Shown here: piece after piece, positions 7,708 through 15,647 of the stretch
How positions within the stretch are numbered: position 1 is the stretch's first letter
How the letters are laid out: every line of letters starts with the position of its first letter
Assembly: GCF_031456275.1 (NCBI RefSeq)
Contig: NZ_JAVDUI010000001.1
Location: 372,001-436,000, forward strand
Source: Falsarthrobacter nasiphocae
GTDB taxonomy: Bacteria; Actinomycetota; Actinomycetes; Actinomycetales; Micrococcaceae
Length of the DNA stretch: 64,000 bases
Reading direction: 5' to 3'
Made by a program: the position numbers and the translations under genes
Notes under the pieces: model-generated
Database searches by the model: none
What the model was told of the DNA's origin: nothing
Seen by the model: the letters and a program-made list of their open reading frames with translations, nothing else

Positions 7708-8763
7708 GTGAGTGATTCGCTGTATTCCGTCGGCCACACCCAGATCGGCGAAGGCGCCGAGCCGTTCATCATCGCCGAAGTCTCTGGCAACCACAACGGA
7801 GACCTCCAGCGTGCGCTCGACATCATCGACATGGTGGCGGACTCCGGCGCCCAGGCCGTGAAGTTCCAGACCTACACCGCGGACACCATCACGATCGACT
7901 CGGACAAGCCCGCGTTCAAGATCTCCGACGACCACCCCCTCTGGGGCGGGCAGAACCTGTACAAGCTCTACACCGAGGCGCACACGCCGTGGGATTGGCA
8001 CGCGCCCATGTTCGAGCGCGCGCGCTCCAAGGGGCTCATCCCCTTCTCCAGCCCGTTCGACTTCACGGCCGTCGACCTCCTCGAGGACCTCGACGTGGAC
8101 CTGTACAAGATCGCGTCCCTCGAGATCGGGGACCTGCCGCTGCTGCGCCGCGTGGCCCAGACCGGCAAGCCCGTCATCCTCTCCAACGGCGCCGCGTCCA
8201 TCACGGACATCGACCGCGCCGTCCAGACGATCCGCGCCGAGGGCAACGACCAGGTCGTCGTCCTCGCCTGCACCTCGTCCTACCCGGCGTCTCCGGCCGA
8301 GTCCAACCTCCGCACGATCCCCGTCATGCGAGACGCGTTCAACGTGCAGGTCGGCCTCTCGGATCACACGATGGGCATCGGCGCCGCCATCGCCGCCGTC
8401 GCCCTCGGCGCCACGGTCATCGAGAAGCACGTGACGCTCTCGCGCGCAGACGGCGGCGTGGACTCGGACTTCTCCCTCGAGCCGCACGAGCTCAAGGCCC
8501 TCGTGGACGAGTCCAAGGTGGCGTGGCAGGCCCTCGGCTCCGCGAACCTCCAGGTCACGAGCGGCGAGGGCGAGTCCCAGCGGCTCCGGCGCTCCCTCTG
8601 GGTGACGAAGGACGTCAAGGCGGGCGAGAAAGTCACGGCGGAGAACGTGCGCTCGATCCGCCCCGCTGGCGGCCTCACCCCGGGCTACACGGACACCGTC
8701 ATGGGCCGCGTCTTCACGAAGGACGCCGAGGCCGGCACGCCGCTCACCTGGGACATCGTCTAA
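7708..8763 (+). CDS. pseI: Pseudaminic acid synthase (NeuB/PseI family)
   Basis: PseI condenses 2,4-diacetamido-2,4,6-trideoxy-L-altrose with phosphoenolpyruvate to give pseudaminic acid. The 351-residue protein has the NeuB TIM barrel (AEVSGNHNG, AVKFQTYTADTIT, FSSPFD, YKIASLE, LSDHTMG, IEKHVTL) and a C-terminal SAF/antifreeze-like domain (RSLWVTKDVKAGEKVTAENV). The AVKFQTYTADTIT block and YKIAS-x-E fit PseI rather than sialic acid NeuB. GTG 7708 is preceded by AAGGAG. The gene is convergent with the minus-strand operon that encodes the other pathway enzymes, which strongly supports the pseudaminate assignment over sialate or legionaminate. Confidence 0.9.
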   Translation: MSDSLYSVGHTQIGEGAEPFIIAEVSGNHNGDLQRALDIIDMVADSGAQAVKFQTYTADTITIDSDKPAFKISDDHPLWGGQNLYKLYTEAHTPWDWHAPMFERARSKGLIPFSSPFDFTAVDLLEDLDVDLYKIASLEIGDLPLLRRVAQTGKPVILSNGAASITDIDRAVQTIRAEGNDQVVVLACTSSYPASPAESNLRTIPVMRDAFNVQVGLSDHTMGIGAAIAAVALGATVIEKHVTLSRADGGVDSDFSLEPHELKALVDESKVAWQALGSANLQVTSGEGESQRLRRSLWVTKDVKAGEKVTAENVRSIRPAGGLTPGYTDTVMGRVFTKDAEAGTPLTWDIV

Positions 8764-8775
8764 CGGCGAGCGCTT

Positions 8776-8802
8776 GGCGGATCGGGCCCAGCCCGGTCCG
8801 CC
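8776..8802 (+). terminator. Hairpin after pseI
   Basis: GGCGGA-T-CGGGC pairs with GCCCG-G-TCCGCC across a three-base loop (CCA), starting 13 bases after the pseI stop. It lies between convergent pseI and pseG/H and could serve both. No T-run follows. Confidence 0.5.
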
Positions 8803-8952
8803 ATCCCCTCGCGCCTCCCGTTGCGAGTGAAGCGCGTTGCGAGGCGATTTTGACCCAAAAACCCGCCCGGAAACGTGCGAAAACCGCCCCGCAACGGGAT
8901 GGGGTGGGGAGGGGCTGGGAGCGGGACTAGTCGCGAGACCGGACGGGTAAGG

Positions 8953-10470
8953 CTAGGCCTGGAGGGTCTTCGTCAGGCGGAACCAGCGCTCCTCCGCGCC
9001 CTCGTCCTTGAGACCGCCCGAGTACCCGTTGCTCTCGAACAGTCGGCGGGACGCCGCGTTCTCCTCGAGCATCTCGGCCACGAGCCGCACCTCGCCCGAC
9101 CGGGACCGCGCAAACGCCCTCTCGGTCTCCGCGAGGAACACGCCCGCGAGCCCGCGCCCGCGGGAGGTCGGCGCCACGGTGATGGACACCTCCCACTCCC
9201 CCGGGACCAGCTCGTCAAACCGCAGCGTGCCCACGGGCTCGCCGCCGCGCCGCACAATCCACAGCTCGCGGTCCGCTCGCGCAAGCGTCCCCTTGAGCCA
9301 CGCCACGTGCGAGTCCCACTTGAGCTCGCCCTTCTCGCGGCTCACGGCCCGCACGGATGGGTCGTTGCGCCAGTCGAAGAGGACCGAGGCGTCGTCGATG
9401 GTGGCACGGCGCGCCGAGACGTCCCCGGCCCGCGCCTGGACAGCCTCCGCCCACAGCTCCACGATCCGCTGCCCGCCGCGCCCGTCCACAAGCGCGCGCC
9501 CGGTCTGCGCCATCTCCCGGCGCGCCTGCGCGTCCGTCCCCAGGCGGCGCAGGGTCTCCACGGCGGCGGCCCGCTCGGCCGGAGGCAGGTCAACGGCGTC
9601 GAACTCGTCGTCGCCCAGGCCCGCGACCGACCCGAGGCCGGCCGCCATGCGGCTCGACGCCGCGAAGCTGTAGTTGTCCGCCTGGTTGTCCACGAGCTGC
9701 ACCACACCCTGGGGCACGCCCAGCGCGGCGAGCTCCCACATCGTGGTCCCCGCGCCTGAGAGGACGAGGTCCATCTCCGCGAACGAGCGCGCAATGCCAG
9801 GGCCTGGCTTGACCACCGTCATCCCGGGCACGTCGAGGTCTTCGCGGGCGGAGACGAGCGTCGTCGTCGACTCAACCCCGGCGTCCGCCCACCATCCCGC
9901 GACGACACTGGTCATGTTGCGCGCGTCCGTGCCGCCCATGACGATGAGGACGCGGAGCGGCCCGCCCGTCCGCTCAAACTCGGCGCGGCGCACCTCCGCC
10001 GCCTCGAGGTCCGCGAGAATCTCGCTGCGGAGCGGGATGGCGGTGAGGCCACGCAGGAGTCGCGCGGATCCGTCCCACGGGCGGTACGCGTTCTCCGCGC
10101 CGGCGGAAGGGTCGACGACGACATCCGCGGGGCGCCGCCCCCACGGCCCGTCCTCCAGGCTCGAGAGGAGAATGCCGCGGTCGTCGAGCTCGGCTCGCAA
10201 GGGCCCCTGGCTCTCGTACGTGTCCACGTGGAGGACGTCCGCGCGGCGCTCGGCGGCCCACTCCGCCACCCAGGCGGCCTCGGTGGACTCCGGCACGGTG
10301 ACCTCGAAGGAGTGGTCGCTCAGCAGGCGCCGCCCCACCTCGGACTCAATCCGGGCGAGGAACTCGACTGTGTGACCGGCGGCAACAGCCGCGTCCGCCA
10401 CCGAGACGGCCCGGAACACATGCCCGAGCCCCTGGTGCTTCGTGGAATCGCATCGGAAGACGATGTGCAT
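8953..10470 (-). CDS. Fused PseG UDP-sugar hydrolase / PseH N-acetyltransferase
   Basis: Two consecutive steps of CMP-pseudaminate synthesis are joined in one 505-residue chain. Residues ~1-330 are the GT-B-like hydrolase PseG, which releases UDP from UDP-2,4-diacetamido-2,4,6-trideoxy-altrose; the family's GLGHVFRA, VMGGTDARN and LSGAGTTMWELAALGVP motifs are visible. Residues ~345-505 are a GNAT acetyltransferase (WRNDPSVR, SRGRGLAG acetyl-CoA loop, ENAASRRLFESNGY) that fits PseH, which acetylates the 4-amino group. ATG 10470 matches the PseG N-terminus MHIVFRCDS; AAGGAG lies about 14 bases upstream. The gene is last in the minus-strand operon. In Campylobacter and Helicobacter these are separate genes. 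Confidence 0.88.
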   Translation of the reverse strand: MHIVFRCDSTKHQGLGHVFRAVSVADAAVAAGHTVEFLARIESEVGRRLLSDHSFEVTVPESTEAAWVAEWAAERRADVLHVDTYESQGPLRAELDDRGILLSSLEDGPWGRRPADVVVDPSAGAENAYRPWDGSARLLRGLTAIPLRSEILADLEAAEVRRAEFERTGGPLRVLIVMGGTDARNMTSVVAGWWADAGVESTTTLVSAREDLDVPGMTVVKPGPGIARSFAEMDLVLSGAGTTMWELAALGVPQGVVQLVDNQADNYSFAASSRMAAGLGSVAGLGDDEFDAVDLPPAERAAAVETLRRLGTDAQARREMAQTGRALVDGRGGQRIVELWAEAVQARAGDVSARRATIDDASVLFDWRNDPSVRAVSREKGELKWDSHVAWLKGTLARADRELWIVRRGGEPVGTLRFDELVPGEWEVSITVAPTSRGRGLAGVFLAETERAFARSRSGEVRLVAEMLEENAASRRLFESNGYSGGLKDEGAEERWFRLTKTLQA

Positions 10471-10511
10471 GGCGGGTTTCGGGTCTCCTTGTGAGGCCGT
10501 GAGGACCGGCG

Positions 10512-11297
10512 TCAGCCCTCGGTGAGGGGTTTCTGTTCGATATGCGCGTTGAGCGCGACGATCTCGGGATTCTCCTCGAGGACACGCAGGATGCCGCGCC
10601 ACGAGGGGATGTCGGTGCCGCACTTGGCCACGAGGGCGTCGAGGAGCTGAGCGTCCTCGTCCGTGTCGAGGGTGACGCGGAAATGATCGTACGTCGGCTT
10701 GAACGTGAGCGAGCCCGTGACGAACCCCGCCCCTTCCTCGTACACCGCGCTCGTGACGTGCGCCCTGTGATGGGGCTCGGTCCGCGCGTCGGCCGCGAGG
10801 AGGGCGGAGGCCCGGACAAGCTCGACGTCGAGGCCGCGGGGAAGGGAGCGCGGCTGCGTCGTCGAGACGTAGTCCACGGCCTGATCCTGCCGCCAGATCG
10901 ACACGACCTGCGAGATGATCTGCGGGTCAAGAAGGGGGCAGTCGGCGGTGAGGCGCACAATGGCGTCCGCATTCGTCAGGCGCGCGGCAAGAAGGAAGCG
11001 AGAGAGGACGTCGTCCTCCGACCCGCGGATGACGCGCACGCCACGCTCGGCGCCAAACGCCTCGATCGTGTCGTCGTCCGGCGAGTCCGAGGTGGCGATG
11101 ACGACCTCGTTGATGCCGTGCGCCGCCCTGGCCGCGCGAAGCACCCACTCAAGCACCGGCATGCCGCCGAGGTCCCGGAGGACCTTGGCCCGCAGGCGGG
11201 TTGAGCCCACGCGAGCCTGAATGACGGCGACAACCCGCGGGGCGTCCGCGATATTCAGCCGCTTGATCTGCTGGGTGTTCGGGGCGGGCAGGCTCAT
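10512..11297 (-). CDS. pseF: SpsF-family cytidylyltransferase, candidate CMP-pseudaminate synthetase
   Basis: This 261-residue nucleotidyltransferase shows VVAVIQARVGSTRLRAKVL, the glycine/arginine nucleotide loop of the family, followed by GGMPVLEWVLRAA, IVRLTADCPLLDP (metal-binding Asp) and a C-terminal RVTLDTDEDAQLL segment. These are marks of the SpsF branch rather than the NeuA-like PseF of Campylobacter. In a pseB-C-?-G/H context it is the only enzyme that can activate pseudaminic acid with CTP, so the PseF role is inferred from position. Its ATG overlaps the pseC TGA (ATGA), which implies coupling. The gap to pseG/H is 41 bases. Confidence 0.82.
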   Translation of the reverse strand: MSLPAPNTQQIKRLNIADAPRVVAVIQARVGSTRLRAKVLRDLGGMPVLEWVLRAARAAHGINEVVIATSDSPDDDTIEAFGAERGVRVIRGSEDDVLSRFLLAARLTNADAIVRLTADCPLLDPQIISQVVSIWRQDQAVDYVSTTQPRSLPRGLDVELVRASALLAADARTEPHHRAHVTSAVYEEGAGFVTGSLTFKPTYDHFRVTLDTDEDAQLLDALVAKCGTDIPSWRGILRVLEENPEIVALNAHIEQKPLTEG

Positions 11298-12421
11298 GAA
11301 CCGACAATCTCCAGGACGTTCTCGATGACGAAGTCGACCTGGTCATCGGCGAGGGTGGCGAAGAGCGGCAGGCTGATCTCCTGCGCGTAGAACTCCTCAG
11401 CGTTGGGGCACATGCCGCGCTTGTAGCCCATGTCGTGGAAGACCGGGTGCCAGTAGCTCGGGATGTAGTTGACCTGCACGCCGATCCCGCGGTTGCGGAG
11501 CTCGTCAAAGATCGCGCGGCGGCGCGCGGCCTCCACCCGCAGCGGGTAGAGATGCCACATGGGCTCCGCGCCCTGCTCGACGCCGGGCAGCGTGAGGTTC
11601 TCGTTGCCCTTGAACGCGGCGTTGTAGCGGTCGTGGATCTCCTGGCGGCGGGCCTTGGCCGCGCCGAGTCGGGCGATCTGGCTCGTGCCGAGCGCGCAGA
11701 GGACGTCCGGGAGACGGTAGTTGAGGCCGAACTCCTGGACCTCGTAGAACCAGCCGCCCTCGTCCTCGGCCCGCATCTCCTTGGGGTCGCGGATCATGCC
11801 GAGGCCCTTGAAGTTGCGGGCGCGCTTCTCGAGATCCGCGCGCGGGGTCACCACGGCGCCGCCCTCGGCCGTCGTCAGGTTCTTCGTGGGGAAGAACGAG
11901 AACGTCGTCAGGTCCGCGAGCTGGCCGACGGGGACGCCGTTCAGCGTCGAGCCGATCGAGTGCGCGGCGTCCTCAAGGAAGAGCGCGCCGGACTCCGCCG
12001 CAAGCTTCTGGAACTCGGGGGCCTTGACCGGGTGGCCGGCGTAGTCGACGGTCGCGATGACGCGCGTCTTGTCCGTCACCGCGGCAGCCGCCGCCTCCGG
12101 GTCGAGGTTGCCCGTGAACGGGTCGATGTCCGCGAAGACCATCTTCGCCCCGAACGCGCACGCCGTGGACTGCGTGGCCACGAACGTCATGGGGGTGGTG
12201 ACGACTTCGTCGCCGGGCGCCAGGTCGGCCGCCGCATACGCCGTATGCAGCGCGGCCGTGCCGCTCGTCACCGTGGTGGCGCTCGCGCCGCCGGCGACCT
12301 CGGAGATGGCCTTCTCAAAGCGCGCCACCTCGGGGCCCGTCGTCAGCCAGTCGCTGCGCAGCGCAGCGACGACAGCCTCGATGTCCGCTTCGTCAATGTC
12401 CTGGCGCCCGTAGGGAAGCAT
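11294..12421 (-). CDS. pseC: UDP-4-amino-4,6-dideoxy-L-AltNAc transaminase PseC
   Basis: A PLP aminotransferase of the DegT/DnrJ/EryC1 family, 375 residues. It should convert the PseB product UDP-2-acetamido-2,6-dideoxy-arabino-hexos-4-ulose to the 4-amino sugar with glutamate as donor. The Schiff-base lysine is in FSFFPTKNLTTAEGG (about residue 185); VTSGTAALHTAY, PGDEVVTTPMTFVAT and LEDAAHSIG form the cofactor pocket. It starts two bases after the pseB stop and overlaps the cytidylyltransferase start. The N-terminal YGRQDIDEADIEAV is typical of PseC. Confidence 0.93.
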   Translation of the reverse strand: MLPYGRQDIDEADIEAVVAALRSDWLTTGPEVARFEKAISEVAGGASATTVTSGTAALHTAYAAADLAPGDEVVTTPMTFVATQSTACAFGAKMVFADIDPFTGNLDPEAAAAAVTDKTRVIATVDYAGHPVKAPEFQKLAAESGALFLEDAAHSIGSTLNGVPVGQLADLTTFSFFPTKNLTTAEGGAVVTPRADLEKRARNFKGLGMIRDPKEMRAEDEGGWFYEVQEFGLNYRLPDVLCALGTSQIARLGAAKARRQEIHDRYNAAFKGNENLTLPGVEQGAEPMWHLYPLRVEAARRRAIFDELRNRGIGVQVNYIPSYWHPVFHDMGYKRGMCPNAEEFYAQEISLPLFATLADDQVDFVIENVLEIVGS

Positions 12422-12423
12422 CT

Positions 12424-13410
12424 TTAGAGGCCCTCCGCCTTGAACATCTCGCGCAGCTCCTCAACGGAGAGGAAGCGCTCGTTGCCGTCCGACTGGTAGC
12501 TCCAGCCGTCCTTGACCGTCTCGGCGCCCTCGGGGCGCTTGTAGCCCCAGCCCTCGAGGTGCGGCTCGACGATGTAGCGGTCCCCCACGGAGATCGTGCG
12601 GCGCGAGTCGTCGGCGGCGATCATCTCCTCGTGGAGCTTCTCGCCCGGGCGGATGCCGATCTCGTGGACCTTGGCGTTCTCGTCGACAGCCTTGGCGAGG
12701 TCCGTGATGCGGATCGAGGGGATCTTCGGCACGTAGAGCTCGCCGCCCTGCATGATCTCGAAGGAGTCGAGGACGAACTTCACGGCCTGCTCAATGGTGA
12801 TCCAGAAGCGGGTCATGCGGAAGTCCGTGACACCGAGGGACTCGCCGGCCTGGGCCATCGCCTTCCACTTCGGCACGATCGAGCCGCGCGAGCCCATGAC
12901 GTTGCCGTAGCGGACCACGCAGAAGCGGGTGTCGTAGGCCGCGGCGTAGTGGTTGCCCGAGATGAAGAGGCGGTCGGCGCAGAGCTTCGTGGCGCCGTAG
13001 AGGTTCACCGGGCTGGAGGCCTTGTCCGTGGAGAGGGCCACGACCTTCTTGACGCCCTGGTCGATCGCGGCGTCGATGACGTTCTGGGATCCCCGGACGT
13101 TCGTCTCGACGAACTCGAACGGGTTGTACTCCGCCGTGTCGACCTGCTTGAGGGCGGCCGCGTGGATCACGTAGTCGACGCCGTGGAAAGCGCGGTTGAG
13201 GCGGTGGCGGTCACGGATGTCGCCGATGAACCAGCGCAGACGCGGGTCGTCGCCGAACATGTTGCGGACCTCGAACTGCTTGAGCTCGTCGCGGCTGAAG
13301 ATCGCCAGCCGGCGGACGTTGTGGTTCGCCAGGATCTCCTTGATCAGGGCCTTTCCGAGCGATCCGGTACCGCCTGTGATCAAAACCGATGCACCGTCCA
13401 GCATGGACAT
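12424..13410 (-). CDS. pseB: UDP-N-acetylglucosamine 4,6-dehydratase (inverting) PseB
   Basis: First enzyme of pseudaminate synthesis: a C5-inverting NADP-dependent dehydratase of UDP-GlcNAc. The 328-residue SDR protein has the Rossmann glycine motif LITGGTGSLGKALI, the STDKA block and YGATK (catalytic Tyr-Lys), then RPGEKLHEEMI and DDSRRT, which mark the FlaA1/PseB family. I chose ATG 13410 because AGAGGTGAGG lies just upstream; GTG 13419 and ATG 13404 are alternatives. It is first in the pseB-C-F-G/H operon, and an inverted repeat that may be an operator lies about 40 bases upstream. Confidence 0.95.
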   Translation of the reverse strand: MSMLDGASVLITGGTGSLGKALIKEILANHNVRRLAIFSRDELKQFEVRNMFGDDPRLRWFIGDIRDRHRLNRAFHGVDYVIHAAALKQVDTAEYNPFEFVETNVRGSQNVIDAAIDQGVKKVVALSTDKASSPVNLYGATKLCADRLFISGNHYAAAYDTRFCVVRYGNVMGSRGSIVPKWKAMAQAGESLGVTDFRMTRFWITIEQAVKFVLDSFEIMQGGELYVPKIPSIRITDLAKAVDENAKVHEIGIRPGEKLHEEMIAADDSRRTISVGDRYIVEPHLEGWGYKRPEGAETVKDGWSYQSDGNERFLSVEELREMFKAEGL

Positions 13411-13449
13411 GCGCCTCACCTCTGCCTTCGTCTCTTCGTACTTGAGGAA

Positions 13450-13468
13450 TTAGGGTCCCTGATCCTAA
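13450..13468 (-). promoter_or_regulatory. Inverted repeat upstream of pseB
   Basis: TTAGG (13450-13454) and CCTAA (13464-13468) flank nine bases in the 141-base leader of the pse operon. The minus strand contains TAGGAT at this site, which could be a -10 hexamer, so the repeat may be an operator over the promoter. There is no direct proof. Confidence 0.3.
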
Positions 13469-13544
13469 GGGGGTGCTCGCACCCGCCAGGAGCGTCGTCG
13501 GCCGAAGCGGAACCCGCAACTTCAGCCAGAGTAACAGCGTGGGG

Positions 13545-13561
13545 GCGCCCGCTACGGGCGC
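13545..13561 (-). terminator. Hairpin with the stop codon in its loop
   Basis: GCGCCCG pairs perfectly with CGGGCGC, and the three loop bases (TAG on the minus strand, 13554-13552) are the stop codon of the GT2 gene. Only a weak T-content follows. It sits at the end of the GT2/DUF2304 unit, just before the pseB leader. Confidence 0.4.
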
Positions 13562-14448
13562 ACCGCGTGCCTCGCGAGCGCAGCGAGGCCGGGCCACATG
13601 CGCTTGGAGACCACCTTGGGCACGAGCGAAGCGGCGTTGAGCCGCGACGTCACGTGAAGCTTCGCGGCGCGGGCCGCAGCGTTCCAGCCGAGGGCGCGGA
13701 ACTCGGTGACCTTCTCGTCGAAGAAGCGGCGCTCCTCGACGAAGCGGCGGCCGTCGAGGGCACGCACCGAGCTGTCGGACTCGCGGTGGCGGCGGTACTG
13801 GAAGCAGACCGTGTCCGTGGCGAGGAGCCGTCCGCCGTCCATGATGACGTCGAGCGCGAGCGCGAGGTCCTGGACGACGTCATAGCCCTCGCGGAAGTTG
13901 TGGCGCGTGATCGCCTCGGCCTTCCAGGCCACCGACGGGAAGTAGAGCCAGTTGCCGTCCACGAGGTTCGCGGCCAGCGGCTCGCCCTCGAGAACGGCCT
14001 GGGAGGCGCCGCCGACGAGGGCTCGGCGCATGCCGGCCTTGATCCGGTCGACAAGCGGCAGGTACACGCTGCCCTTCTCGTCAATGACCTCAATGCCGGG
14101 CTGGATGATGTCGACGTCAAAGGACTCGAAGCCGCGGGCAATGGTCTCGAGGTAATTCGGGAGCATGATGTCATCCGCCCCCATGATGACGACGACGTCA
14201 TGCTTCACGAGGCCAACGCACTTCCGGTAGTTCCCGTTCGCGCCGAGGTTCTTCTCGTTGCGGTGGTAGACCACACGGTCGTCCCGTGCGACAAGGTCCT
14301 CGAAATAGGCGGGGAGAGTCTCGTCCGGGTATCCGTCGTCAACGATGGTCAGAACAAAATCCCGGTGCGTCTGGGCGAGCACCGAATCCACGGCGGCCTT
14401 CATCATGGCGACATCGCCGTAATACGGGAACATGACGTCAATAGTCAC
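13552..14448 (-). CDS. Glycosyltransferase family 2
   Basis: An inverting GT-A enzyme that should transfer a sugar from an activated donor during envelope glycan assembly. The N-terminal domain shows DVMFPYYGDVAMMKAAVDSVLAQTH, TIVDDGYPDET and the metal-binding region VVIMGADDIMLPNY. A C-terminal region (WKAEAITRH, GYDVVQDLALALD) follows. I prefer GTG 14448 (298 residues), with AGAGGA six bases upstream; GTG 14490 would add 14 residues but has no clear ribosome site. It is the last of a minus-strand run with the DUF2304 and DPM1-like genes. Donor and acceptor are unknown. Confidence 0.85.
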   Translation of the reverse strand: MTIDVMFPYYGDVAMMKAAVDSVLAQTHRDFVLTIVDDGYPDETLPAYFEDLVARDDRVVYHRNEKNLGANGNYRKCVGLVKHDVVVIMGADDIMLPNYLETIARGFESFDVDIIQPGIEVIDEKGSVYLPLVDRIKAGMRRALVGGASQAVLEGEPLAANLVDGNWLYFPSVAWKAEAITRHNFREGYDVVQDLALALDVIMDGGRLLATDTVCFQYRRHRESDSSVRALDGRRFVEERRFFDEKVTEFRALGWNAAARAAKLHVTSRLNAASLVPKVVSKRMWPGLAALARHAVRP

Positions 14449-14493
14449 GCGATCCTCTTTTCTGGGTCGGTGTGGCTTCGGGGCGCTCACGGC

Positions 14494-14847
14494 TCAGGCG
14501 CGCTCGTTGAGCCAGGGCTTGTCGGCTTCCTTGAGGGCGATCGTGCGAGCAAGCTTGGTCAGGGCGACTTCCTGGACGCGGAAGCGCTGGTAGGTCGTCG
14601 CCATGAAGATCAGAAGGGTGACGATGAAGGCGTAGAGCACGAGGTCCGTGCCGCGGCCCACGCCGACGAGGTTCGCGATGCGCTGCAGAAGTGCGGGCCA
14701 GAAGATCGAGACGATGGCCGCGAGGGCAAAGAACATCGTCATCATGCGGCGGACCGCCATGTGACGGGCGTTCGCCGAGCCGCGCATGAGCACGAAGGAC
14801 AGGAAGATGACTCCGAGAACAAGGAGGATCTGGACGACGATTTGCAT
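14494..14847 (-). CDS. DUF2304 family membrane protein
   Basis: A 117-residue protein with three hydrophobic segments (about 3-20, 36-56, 68-86) followed by a charged amphipathic tail with YQRFRVQEVALTKLARTIAL. This matches the DUF2304 family, which commonly sits next to a dolichol-phosphate-mannose-synthase-like GT2, as it does here four bases after that gene. It may anchor or assist the GT2 at the membrane; that role is inferred from repeated association, and biochemical function is not established. Confidence 0.85.
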   Translation of the reverse strand: MQIVVQILLVLGVIFLSFVLMRGSANARHMAVRRMMTMFFALAAIVSIFWPALLQRIANLVGVGRGTDLVLYAFIVTLLIFMATTYQRFRVQEVALTKLARTIALKEADKPWLNERA

Positions 14848-14851
14848 TCGG

Positions 14852-15544
14852 TTACCTCAAGAACAGTTCGGCGAGAATGTTCACGGAATTGAGAAGTGAC
14901 TGACCCTTGGCCTTGGAGTAGTCCGTGTAGATAATCTCCACGGGATGCTCAACCCAGCGCGGCTTCATCTCCGCGATCTGATTCACGAGCTCTGAGGCGT
15001 GGGCCATGCGATTCTGCGTCAGGTTCAACCGGCTTGCGACGTCGCGGTTGATGGCGCGAAGACCGTTGTGCGCGTCGGTGAGGTTCATGCCCGTGGCCAT
15101 GCGGCTCTGGAGGGCAGCCGTCTTGAGGACGAGCCGCTTCATCGGCGCGAGCTTCGTGCGAGAGTCAAGGAATCGGGAGCCGAGGACGATGTCGGCCTCG
15201 CCCGAGTCGATCCGCGCCACCATGGCCTGAGCGTCCTCGAGCCGGTGCTGGCCATCGGCGTCGAACGTCACGAGGCTCGTCATCTCCGGATCCTCCAGCG
15301 CGTACGCGATGCCGGTCTGCAGCGCCGCGCCCTGGCCCAGGTTGATGGGGTGCTGGACGACGACGGCACCCGCCTCCCGGGCGACGATCTGAGAGCCGTC
15401 AGAGCTCCCGTCATCCACGCAGACCACGTGCGGGAACACGGGCAGGATGTGACGAATGACGTCACCTACGACCGATGCCTCGTTGTACATCGGGATTACG
15501 ATCCATGCTCGACTCACTTCACTGAGTATTCCATACCCTCGCAT
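14852..15544 (-). CDS. GT2 glycosyltransferase, dolichol/polyprenol-phosphate mannose synthase-like
   Basis: A 230-residue GT-A enzyme with IVIPMYNEASVVGDVI, VCVDDGSSDGS, NLGQGAALQTGI, FDADGQHRLEDA (the metal-binding DxD-type site) and LGSRF. These are family signatures of enzymes that load a sugar from GDP- or UDP-donors onto polyprenyl phosphate at the cytoplasmic face. The DUF2304 gene follows within four bases. The start is uncertain: ATG 15544 or GTG 15517, which gives SRAWIVIPMYNE. It is divergent from the 679-residue membrane protein, with about 100 bases between them. Confidence 0.88.
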   Translation of the reverse strand: MRGYGILSEVSRAWIVIPMYNEASVVGDVIRHILPVFPHVVCVDDGSSDGSQIVAREAGAVVVQHPINLGQGAALQTGIAYALEDPEMTSLVTFDADGQHRLEDAQAMVARIDSGEADIVLGSRFLDSRTKLAPMKRLVLKTAALQSRMATGMNLTDAHNGLRAINRDVASRLNLTQNRMAHASELVNQIAEMKPRWVEHPVEIIYTDYSKAKGQSLLNSVNILAELFLR

Positions 15545-15647
15545 TCCAGGTGCTACCCCAACCCGGCACGTCGGCGTGACGATCGTCGCTGGGCATTAGA
15601 GTGGGGGGAAGCGAATTCGCCCTGATCCGAGGAGTCCCCGAGCGTCA

